Assembly: GCF_024362695.1 (NCBI RefSeq)
Contig: NW_026063250.1
Span: 558,001-622,000, forward strand
Direction of reading: 5' to 3'
Length of the DNA: 64,000 nucleotides
Source of the DNA: Pectinophora gossypiella
Taxonomy: Eukaryota > Arthropoda > Insecta > Lepidoptera > Gelechiidae
In this document: positions 56,483-64,000 of the stretch, piece by piece
How positions within the stretch are numbered: position 1 is the stretch's first letter
Layout: each line of letters opens with the position of its first letter
Position numbers and translations under genes: made by a program
Notes under the pieces: generated by a model
What the model was told of the DNA's origin: nothing
Databases searched by the model: none
The model's input: only the letters and a program-made list of their open reading frames with translations

Positions 56483-57965
56483 TGTAAATAAACGACTTAA
56501 TCATAGGCCAACCTGAAAAATATTGCGTAATCCAATCTAGTATCTCCTCCACAATAATCTTACCACAAGATTTAACTTTTTCTGCAAATGACATCTTCTT
56601 CATAAATATAATATCTCTTATTTTATATAGTAATTCCTTTAATGAAATATCGTTGCCCTTGGTAACTGACTCATTTGAGTGATTTTCATCTCTACTGTTT
56701 ATTTCTTCTTGGTTTGACTGTCTCTTCTTCTTTCTTTCCCTCAAACGGTTCTCTTTAGGTTGCTTTTTTCTTTCTTCATGGATTTCAACAGTTGTAAGCA
56801 ACGAGTGTGTTCCATGATTTTCAACATCTGAACTTTCTGGACTATTATTGGCTGCAGATGACATTATATCTTTTTGAAATGGTTTATCATGACGCACAAC
56901 ATCAGCATACGAGGGATAAAGGTTTCTGTCAGATGGTTGTTCTGGCACGTTAACTGCTTGATCTGGCATTGTAACTGGTTGATCTGGCACGCTTGATCTA
57001 GCCGTAGAAGTTCTTGGTGAAACGTATGCAGTCATCGCCTTCTTGTATGTACAGTTATATTCTGCCATAAGTTCCCTAATCCTCTTTTCTTTTAGGAAAA
57101 CTGGGCATGTTTTTGACAAGGACATGTGTTTGCCCGAACAATTAATACATTTGAAACGAGTTGTTTCACAGGTGGGATGAGAACCAGAGCATTTTGGGCA
57201 GAGAATTTTCTTAAATGGACATACTTTCGAACTGTGACCAAACTTCCAGCATTTTGTACACTGCGTCACCGGGAACACATATGGAGTAACCTTCACTCTA
57301 GTATTGTGAGTGAAAATGTGAGCTGGCAGGGAAGGTCCCTTAAAGCATAATCTCACAGATTCACAGTCTTCCCATGTACTGGTGTACGAGTCATAACGTT
57401 TCAACCTTTTAGCATGCATGATTGGGATGTCACTGGTGAGGTTTTCCAATATTTCTTCGTCTCTTAACTCCATTTCAATGTTTTTGATAACCCCATACGA
57501 CATTACGACTTCAAAGGTTTTCTGGCAGCGGTAGTCCTGATCTTTAAAGTATTTACACTCGATCAACCTTTCCGCTCCTTCCTCGCTATTAAATTGTATC
57601 AACACTTTGTACGGATTTAGATATTTTACCCTAGTCACTCCTGTAATTAGTTCCGCCTTCAAAATTCGCGCCAATGCGATTTGTTTCGGTAATTTCTCTT
57701 TACTTGACAAGCTGATTTCAATTTTTTCCTCTGATTTTCTATCCGTCTGCTCACCTGATTCACTTACTGCAACTACCTTACCCCTTCGTCCCACCTCCAT
57801 CCACACTTCGTCCATATTTGTCTCCCTCCTACGTTTACTCACACGCTTAGCACACGAAACTTTATTCGTTAAACCATTTAACGGAGGTGTAGTACATGAA
57901 GACACTGCATTGTTCTCCGCTGAGTCATTTAAATCTATTTCATTCTCGGCTTCGTCGCACGACAT
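56475..57965 (-). CDS. I/Jockey-group LINE ORF1, Gag-like with zinc knuckles
   Basis: 496 residues. An RRM-like central region (about 95-215) is followed by Cys/His knuckles (CTKCWKFGHSSKVCP, CPKCSGSHPTCETTRFKC, CINCSGKHMSLSKTCP; about 236-290), a Pro/Ser-rich linker, a strongly basic stretch (RERKKKRQSNQEE, about 416-428) and a short hydrophobic C-terminus. It should bind LINE RNA and form the RNP. ORF1 and ORF2 overlap by eight bases, which suggests stop-restart translation of ORF2. No break visible. Confidence 0.85.
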   Translation of the reverse strand: MSCDEAENEIDLNDSAENNAVSSCTTPPLNGLTNKVSCAKRVSKRRRETNMDEVWMEVGRRGKVVAVSESGEQTDRKSEEKIEISLSSKEKLPKQIALARILKAELITGVTRVKYLNPYKVLIQFNSEEGAERLIECKYFKDQDYRCQKTFEVVMSYGVIKNIEMELRDEEILENLTSDIPIMHAKRLKRYDSYTSTWEDCESVRLCFKGPSLPAHIFTHNTRVKVTPYVFPVTQCTKCWKFGHSSKVCPFKKILCPKCSGSHPTCETTRFKCINCSGKHMSLSKTCPVFLKEKRIRELMAEYNCTYKKAMTAYVSPRTSTARSSVPDQPVTMPDQAVNVPEQPSDRNLYPSYADVVRHDKPFQKDIMSSAANNSPESSDVENHGTHSLLTTVEIHEERKKQPKENRLRERKKKRQSNQEEINSRDENHSNESVTKGNDISLKELLYKIRDIIFMKKMSFAEKVKSCGKIIVEEILDWITQYFSGWPMIKSFIYNG

Positions 57966-58044
57966 CGAACTAACGCCATAAAACCAGTTTCACAAAAGAT
58001 AAGCGGAGATAAGACGCGCAAACAACTTAATACAAAACAGTAGC

Positions 58045-58077
58045 ACGTCCAACTCGAATGTGGTCACGATCGCAACT
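58045..58077 (-). promoter_or_regulatory. LINE internal promoter: initiator and DPE
   Basis: Read on minus, the element starts at A58077 in the context CTC/AGTTG, giving an initiator-like TCAGTT with the host C. GGACGT at 58050-58045 falls exactly at +28 to +33 and fits the downstream promoter element consensus RGWYVT. Jockey and I elements use such internal promoters. Confidence 0.65.
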
Positions 58078-59689
58078 GAGCAAGCTCTTTGAGCGTGTGC
58101 TCGTTCATCGTCTCGCCGGACACATAGTCCTGAATGACGCCCAGTTCGGGTTCCGCGTTGGCCGGTCGACGGTGGACGCCATCAACCGTGTCAGGGAGCA
58201 GGCGGAGGATGCGGTGGCCCGGGGTGACGTGTTGTTGGCTGTGTCGTTGGACATATCCAACGCTTTCAACACGCTACCCTGGGAGGCAGTCATGGCGGCG
58301 CTAAGCTATTTTGAGGTCCCCCATCACCTGCAAAGGCTAGTGCGGGACTATTTTGATGGGAGAGCCGTGGTGTACCCGACGCGGAACAGCTGGGCACGCC
58401 GAGTAATGTCGTGCGGTGTTCCACAGGGTTCGGTCCTGGGACCGTTCCTGTGGAACATCGGGTACGACTGGGTGCTGCGCGGGGCCACGTTGCGAGAGGT
58501 CGGCGTAACCTGTTACGCCGACGATACCCTCGTGTCGGCCCGTGGCAGTACCCATCGGGAGGCCGGCATCCTCGCCACGGTGGGAGTGGCACAGGTGGTG
58601 CACCGCATCCGACATCTGGGGCTCGAGGTGGCCCTACAGAAATCTGAGGCCTTGGCCTTTCATGGGCCACGGAACGCGCCACCACCGAACGCCCACATTG
58701 AGGTTAGCGGAACCTCTATCGCCATCGGGTCGACGATGAAGTACCTGGGACTCGTCCTCGATGGCAGATGGAGCTTCCAAGAGCACTTCCGGCGCTTGGC
58801 CCCAAAGTTGGTGGCTGCAGCCGGAGCGCTTGGGGGAGTGCTCCCCAACCAGGGAGGACCGGGGGGATCATGCCGCCGCCTGTACGTCGGAGTCATCCGC
58901 TCCATGGCGCTCTATGGTGCGCCCATATGGGCGGAGTCTCTAAGTGCCCGAAACCGGATCCTACTGCGGCGTCCACAGCGGGTCATGGCACTCAGGGTGG
59001 CCCGGGCGTACCGGACAGTGTCCTACACGGCGGCTTGCCTAATAGCGGGCAGTCCGCCGTGGGAGCCCGAAGCTCGAGTTCTCGCGGCGGTCTACAGGCG
59101 GCGCGCTGAAGTCAGTGCCAACGGCGATCTCCCACACCCTCGGGAGGTGGCACAGTGGAGGGAGGACGCCCGCACTATCCTCTTCCAGCAATGGAAGGAA
59201 GTGCTGGAGACCCCGGATGCTAGCCGGGAGTTGATGGCGGCGATCCGGCCGGTCCTCCGGGACTGGACCGAGTGCCCCGGTGCTCCCACCTACCACCTCA
59301 CGCAGGTCCTCACCGGGCACGGGTGCTTTGGTGAGTACCTGTTTAGGGTGGTCGGGAGGGAGCCAACCGCCGAATGTCATCATTGTGTGGGCGGAGTAGT
59401 GGACACGGCACGACACACGCGCGAGGAGTGCCCCGCTTGGGCGATCCCTCGCGCTGCCGTGTCCGCAGTAATAGGGGCGGACCTCTCGCTGCCGGCCATG
59501 GTTAGGGCCATGAGCGGCAGCGAGCAGGCCTGGAGAGCGGTCGCCACCTTCGCGAACATAGTCATGTCCGCGAAGGAAGCGGCGGAGAGGGAGCGGGAAG
59601 ACTCTGTCGACTCGCTCCCGATTCGCCGCAGGCGACCGGGAAGGCGGCGACGGGCGTACTTGGTCGCAATCGATCGAGCGCCGCCTTGA
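58078..59689 (+). pseudogene. R1-clade LINE ORF2, reverse transcriptase half
   Basis: About 536 codons in one open frame: LFERVLVHRLAGHI, AQFGFRVGRSTVDAI, VSLDISNAFNTLPW, SCGVPQGSVLGPFLWN, catalytic CYADDTLVSARG (about residue 155 of the open frame), GSTMKYLGLVLDGRWSF, and a C-terminal Cys/His finger (CHHCVGGVVDTARHTREEC). This half has no break, unlike the endonuclease half. An ATG at 58058 in the adjoining LINE 5' UTR makes an apparent start, but the true upstream sequence lies at 45092. Complementary-strand frames here are shadows of GC-rich coding DNA. Confidence 0.88.
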
Positions 59690-60022
59690 CGGGGACCTGT
59701 GGACGGTAGTCGGGGGACCGCTGTCCACAACATAGGTCCCGTGCTGTAGGGCTCCCCAAGTGTTCCGGGCAGCCCTCGGCGGAGGGGGAGGCGCTTGACG
59801 CGCTCCCATGGGCGCTGGGCCCCAAAGGGCATCCGCCGGCGGGGACGCGGTTGTGTGCAAATGCGTTCCCGTATCCCCGCCACACGGCGGCAAGGAGGAA
59901 CACCGTTGGGTTTTAGTGGGTATACCGGGTGGCGACACCCGGAGAGTCCCACATAACCACGTTGCCCCCCCGGGCGGCGTGTTATGCGTAACGCATTTCC
60001 CAACGTTAAAAAAAAAAAAAAA
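58078..60022 (+). mobile_element. R1-clade LINE, RT half and 3' end
   Basis: Continues 43461-45092 after the 13-kb insertion. It includes the RT half of ORF2, a GC-rich 3' UTR (59690-60007) and a 15-base poly(A) at 60008-60022. GC content is far above the AT-rich surroundings, as is usual for R1 elements. Confidence 0.85.
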
Positions 60023-60033
60023 GGATATTGCAA

Positions 60034-60223
60034 ATTCAATTCAATTAAATTATTTATTGCATTCCATGTAGTACAATGGGGTGTTACATAGGCATAGGAA
60101 CTAAAACATGGACCCTGTAGGGCACAGCAACGTTGAAGGGAAGAGAGGAAGTGTGTATTAAAATTAAAACTCAATGAACAATCAATTAAAAAAAAATCAA
60201 TTCAATCAATTGATTCAATCTAG
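60034..60223 (-). repeat. Short interspersed element, copy 2
   Basis: Same 190-bp sequence and far boundary (AATCTAG) as 42284-42476. It follows the R1 poly(A) and the short Helitron-like word GGATATTGCAA. Confidence 0.7.
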
Positions 60224-60319
60224 TAGTATATTATTGGGCATTCTGCCCCACCTATCGTTCGCTCTGCTCACGACCGTTCGCTGCGCTCACTTAGGTGGGT
60301 GGAATGCCCAATAATATAA
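60224..60319. repeat. Palindromic hairpin repeat, copy 2
   Basis: Reverse-orientation copy of 8847-8946 with the same terminal words (TAGTATATTATTGGG ... CCCAATAATATAA). It lies right next to Maverick gene sequence. Confidence 0.65.
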
Positions 60320-60337
60320 GATCAACATCGTAATGTG

Positions 60338-60346
60338 TATATAAGG
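60338..60346 (+). promoter_or_regulatory. TATA-like box upstream of Maverick ATPase
   Basis: TATATAAGG lies about 54 bases before the first in-frame ATG (60392) and 72 before the second (60410). Confidence 0.4.
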
Positions 60347-60391
60347 TAAATTATACGACTCTTTTAATCATTATAATTTTAGCTATATCAG

Positions 60392-61096
60392 GTGACATTC
60401 ATTGCGACTATGAAGTTTATTAAACAACCGGATTCGTTGCAAATTGACACTTTTTGTTTAAACACGCAAAACAAAAATATCCGTCATGGTAAACTATTAC
60501 CTAATACAATCAGGTGTATAGTATGCGGACCTTGTAATTGCGGGAAAACAAATCTTGTTATTGGTCTTCTTTTGCATAAGGATGGGTTGCATTTTAAAAA
60601 TGTTTACGTGTATTCAAAAACATTAGATCAACCTAAATACATATTTTTGGAAAAAGTCCTAGACATGGTGCCCAGTGTCTCATTTTCAAAATATAAGGAT
60701 AGTGAAGAAGTTCTCAGCCCCCAGGATGCTAAACCAAATTCAATAATTATATTTGATGACGTAGCGTGTGAAAATCAGAATAACATGCGAGATTATTTTG
60801 CGATGGGTAGGCATCGAAACATAGATTCGTTTTATTTAAATCAAACTTACAGTAAGGTTCCAAAACAACTAGTACGAGACAATGCTAATTTGATTATTTT
60901 GTTTAAGCAAGATGAAATAAATATGAAACACGTTTATGATGAACACGTTAACACAGATATGTCCTGGAATGAGTTCCGTGAAATGTGTTCTAAAATATGG
61001 AGTGAACCATATAGTTATTTGGTGATCAATAAAGATTGTCAGAAAAATGAAGGATGTTATAGAAATAAATTTGACAGTTTCGTATTTTTTAATTGA
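60392..61096 (+). CDS. Maverick/Polinton FtsK/HerA-type packaging ATPase
   Basis: 234 residues (228 from the second ATG at 60410, which has the better-conserved start). Walker A GPCNCGKT (46-53), Walker B SIIIFDDV (117-124) and a downstream conserved NQTYSKVPKQLVRDN stretch with the polar residues of a sensor motif. This is the A32-like ATPase that pumps DNA into capsids of polintoviruses. It is followed after 93 bases, on the same strand, by a DUF8207-like gene. The frame is intact. Maverick capsid and protease genes are not in the window. Confidence 0.85.
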   Translation: MTFIATMKFIKQPDSLQIDTFCLNTQNKNIRHGKLLPNTIRCIVCGPCNCGKTNLVIGLLLHKDGLHFKNVYVYSKTLDQPKYIFLEKVLDMVPSVSFSKYKDSEEVLSPQDAKPNSIIIFDDVACENQNNMRDYFAMGRHRNIDSFYLNQTYSKVPKQLVRDNANLIILFKQDEINMKHVYDEHVNTDMSWNEFREMCSKIWSEPYSYLVINKDCQKNEGCYRNKFDSFVFFN

Positions 61097-61189
61097 TCAT
61101 ATCATTTTTCTGATATATAATGCGATGTTACTTGGTAAATCGCGTTATTTTGCCTAAAGATTTAGCAGAAGCACAAACTTATTTTAATA

Positions 61190-62141
61190 ATGGAAGCTTG
61201 TTTAAAACGCCAAATAGTCAATGCAGCAGAAGCTGTTAAAAAAAAGGTTAAGAAGTTGCGAAACATTGAAACCGAAAATGAAGAAGCTTTGAAATCTGTA
61301 TTCAGACCTATAATAAATCCATTAAATAAAATTGCCAATAAACGCTCCCATAAATTGACAGAAAATGGGATTCGCAAAACAGAAAAGCCGAATTATGAAG
61401 ATACTATCACGCAACCGTATACTGCAAGCTGTGAAAACGTTAATGAAGATGACTATGAAAACAATAATAGTGCCAGTGATAAGGACTACAATGAAAGAAG
61501 TAATGATAGTGATAATCATAGTATTGATCTAGAAAATAGTAGCGACTCGTTCAAAACAGTTGAATGGAACGATGATACAGAAGACAATTTGTCTTCATGG
61601 TCATTAACGCCTGAAGATTTTACAAATGTTCCATATGGTGTGAGGAATGAACGAGGAAAATTGATGCTTGGTACAATTCCAATCACTATAGGAGACAAGA
61701 CCATTAAAATAGATGGAAACCGATATACTACTACTCCAGGATTAATTGAACTATTATATAAAAAAAATCCAGATTTGTCTTCGGTTACAGAAGACGATAA
61801 AAAAATATATAAGTCACTGCTTTTGATTTCCAATGCTCACAGGCGCGATTACGATCCTAAAAAACCGATAAACGGCAATAAAGGTAGAAAGTATCTACAA
61901 ATTATACAACCTCTTTTCAAGTTACCTAACAATACAACCCCAAACCTTAGTCCAATGCCAAAAGGAAAGGGCTTGTCAGTAATGAAGAAGTGGAATAAAA
62001 ACGTAGATTACGTGTATTGGAATGATCCTAACGAATTGGTTGAAAGATTAAAGTTGTTGATTGCTTCTCAAGAGGCCGGCAATACAGGTTTAGATAATGA
62101 AATAATTTCTATTATAGAAGAACTCAAAGAAAGTGGTATTA
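61190..62141 (+). pseudogene. Maverick-associated DUF8207-like protein, cut by a Helitron
   Basis: About 317 native residues, then 25 residues read from the Helitron before a stop at 62216-62218. The N-terminus has a basic helix (KRQIVNAAEAVKKKVKKLR), then a long acidic Asn/Asp/Ser-rich region (about 85-145). The conserved domain follows (YGVRNERGKLMLGTIPITIG, TTPGLIELLYKKNPDL, NAHRRDYDPKKPINGNKGRK). It resembles proteins classed as DUF8207 that accompany Maverick elements; the role is unknown. The Helitron entered between A62141 and T62142. Confidence 0.7.
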
Positions 62142-62260
62142 TCTATACTTATAATAAATCTGTAGAGAGGTCAATTCTGTACATTAAATATTTTTTCAAA
62201 ATAACTATCAGGGGGTGATAAGTGGTCGATACTGATGCCAAAAATGCAATCAGTAAATTT

Positions 62261-62301
<41 letters not shown>

Positions 62302-63744
62302 ATGTTCCTTATAGAAACAAAAACTACTGGACGGATTTTAATGAAACTTATTACAATTATTCTTCACACTCCTGGACAGGTTATAGTATACTTTTCATCA
62401 CGCTACAATCAATAGGAGCAGAGTAGTGAAGGGAAATTCTTTTGTATGAAAAATCTAAACCACTCAAGTTAGACGTTTGAAATTTGGCATGCAGGTACCT
62501 TAGATACCGTAGAGGTGCACCAAGAAAGGAATTCCCGAAATTCCTACGGGAACGGGAATTAGCGGGAAAATCCTTTTGTATGAAAAATCTAAACCACTCA
62601 AGTTAGACGTTTGAAATTTGGCATGCAGGTACCTTGGATACCGTAGAGGTACACTAAGAAAGGAATTCCCTAAATTCTCACGGGAACGGGAATTAGCGGG
62701 AAAATCCTTTTGTATGAAAAATCTAAACCACTCAAGTTAGACGTTTGAAATTTGGCATGCAGATACCTTAGGTACCGTAGAGGTGCACTTAGCAAGGAAT
62801 TCCCGAAATTCCCACGAGAACGGGAATTAGCGGGAAAATCCTTTTGTATGAAAAATCTAAACCATTCAAGTTAGATGTTTGAAATTTGTCATGCAGGTAC
62901 CTTAGATACCGTAGAGGTGTACTAAGAAAGGAATTTCCGAAATTCCCACGGGAACGGGAATTAGCGGGAAAATCCTTTGGTATGAAAAATCTAAACCACT
63001 CAAGTTAGACGTTTGAAATTTGGCATGCAAGTACCACAGGTACCGTAGAGGTGCACTAAGAAAGGAATTCCCAAAATTCTCACGGGAACGGGAATTAGCG
63101 GGAAAATCCTTTTGTATGAAAAATCTAAACCACTCAAGTTAGACGTTTGAAATTTGGCTCGCAGGTACCTTAGATACCGTAGAGGTGCACTAAGAAAGGA
63201 ATTCCCGAAATTCCCACGGGAACGGGAATTAGCGGGAAAATCCTTTTGTATGAAAAATCTAAACCACTCAAGTTAGACGTTTGAAATTTGGCATGCAGGT
63301 ACTTTAGTAAACTTAAAGCTTAGTTGCAACAGGATATTACAAAATTCCCACGGGAACGGTAGTTAGCGGGAAAAAACATTTGTATGAAAAAATCAAATCC
63401 AAATAAAAGGAGAAACTGACTGACTCAGTGACTGACATATCAACGCATAGCCTGAACGGCTAAATGTAGGCATTTGAAATTTGGAAGGGACATAGTTTAG
63501 GTACCGTAGAGGTGCACTAAGAAAGGAATTCCCGGAATTCCCACGGGAACGGAAATTAGCGGGAAAATCTTTTTGTATGAAAAATCTAAACCGCTTAAGT
63601 TAGACGCTTGAAATTTGGCATGCAGGTACCTTAGTTAACTTAAAGCTTAGTTGCAACAGGATATTGCAAAATTCCCACGGAAACGGGAGTTAGTGGGAAA
63701 AAAACATTTGTATGAAAAAATCGAAACCGCGTAAGATAGATGTT

Positions 63745-63870
63745 TTCAATTCAATTCAATTAAATTATTTATTGCATTCCATGTAGTACAATGGGGTGTT
63801 ACATAGGCATAGGAACTAAAACATGGACCCTGTAGGGCACAGCAACGTTGAAGGGAAGAGAGGAAGTGTG
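63745..63870 (-). repeat. Short interspersed element, copy 3, truncated
   Basis: Sits at the same Helitron position (after GATAGATGTTTT) as copy 1, so it was present before the two Helitron copies separated. It is cut at 63870 by a LINE 3' end. Confidence 0.75.
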
Positions 63871-64000
63871 TTGCCTGGAAGATAAAGGTTGCCTGGAAGA
63901 GATTGCTACTTAGCAATAAGGCCGCCTATTGTACTAATTCTATTTCTCTTTTGTTTTGTTTTTTGTTTTTTCCTGTTTGTGCAATAAAGTATTTGTTATT
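63871..64000 (+). mobile_element. LINE 3' end (sense)
   Basis: Contains AGAGATTGCTACTTAGCAAT, AAGGCCGCCTATTGTAC and GTGCAATAAAGTATTTG, the same family as the fragment at 23937-24035 and the diverged remnant in the foldback centre. It starts with a short repeat (GTTGCCTGGAAGA twice) and runs to the window end. Confidence 0.7.

Larger units (their letters stand above)
45093..58077 (-). mobile_element. I/Jockey-group LINE with RNase H, split by a BEL element
   Basis: A minus-strand LINE of about 5.4 kb without the BEL: 5' end at 58077, ORF1, overlapping ORF2, then 3' UTR and poly(A) (the T-run 45091-45110). It is inserted in the R1 LINE with duplication GAGCAAGCTCTT (45081-45092 and 58078-58089). 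It looks full-length: the 5' end carries an initiator and downstream promoter element. The BEL retrotransposon occupies 45711-53241. Confidence 0.85.
62142..64000 (+). mobile_element. Minisatellite-bearing Helitron, second copy, 3' end outside window
   Basis: Begins TCTATACTTATAATAAATC like 39606, with the same (GTCT)n at 62264-62302, about seven 134-bp repeats (62434-63300) against fifteen in the first copy, the same tail and the same short element at 63745. A LINE 3' end is inserted at 63871. The 3' hairpin/CTAG lies beyond the window. Confidence 0.85.

Noticed and set aside
58105..59938. Long minus-strand open frames across the R1 RT, including 299 codons at 59039-59938
   Set aside because: GC-rich shadow frames; the plus strand carries all RT motifs.

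Overview
This is a 64 kb eukaryotic window made almost entirely of transposable elements nested inside one another. Several things point to an insect, most likely a moth or butterfly (Lepidoptera). These are a complete tRNA-derived SINE of the HaSE type (15280-15632), Helitron-like ends with the hairpin plus CTAG/T terminus common in lepidopteran genomes, GC-rich R1-clade and other LINEs, a BEL/Pao element, a DIRS-like element and Maverick/Polinton fragments. I see no rRNA, no functional tRNA gene, no CRISPR array and no bacterial-style operon. The one convincing non-transposon gene is a small three-exon gene at 7116-8392 whose product I do not recognise.

Layout. 1-3369: head-to-tail Helitron-like units built of about 255-bp minisatellites, inserted into a Maverick family-B DNA polymerase gene (3370-5637, minus). 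5638-8846: AT-rich sequence with a MITE-like repeat and the spliced gene. 8847-24416: a minus-strand Ty3/gypsy element (3' LTR at 8942-9237, integrase C-terminus, integrase core, RNase H/integrase linker). It is split by LINE-1 (about 9621-23146), LINE-1 is split by a DIRS-type tyrosine-recombinase retrotransposon (13251-22069), and the DIRS spacer holds SINEs and a decayed LINE. 24417-31780: a dead LINE (LINE-3) split by LINE-2 (25350-31103), whose 5' end sits in a 744-bp tandem duplication. 31790-39506: one arm of a foldback repeat, a plus-strand Ty3/gypsy integrase, a Helitron, and a second degraded Helitron containing a complete 2.5-kb foldback element.

39507-43112: the 3' end of another LINE (LINE-4), interrupted at a precise A/T dinucleotide by a 3-kb Helitron carrying about fifteen 134-bp repeats. 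43461-60022: an R1-clade LINE on plus, split by a 5.4-kb I/Jockey-group LINE on minus. That LINE is split by a young BEL/Pao retrotransposon (45711-53241, LTRs differing at one position), which carries a SINE. 60224-62141: a hairpin repeat and two Maverick genes (packaging-type ATPase and a DUF8207-like protein), the second cut by another copy of the same Helitron (62142 to the window end).

The genes work as separate replication modules, not as one pathway: LINE ORF1/endonuclease/RT pairs, Gag-Pol polyproteins, DIRS Gag-RT-recombinase, and Maverick polymerase/ATPase. Most are broken by frameshifts, stops or later insertions. The best preserved are the BEL polyprotein, the three DIRS ORFs, ORF1 of the I/Jockey-group LINE and the R1 RT half. 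Reading frames or UTRs that resume across insertions let the insertion order be read directly.
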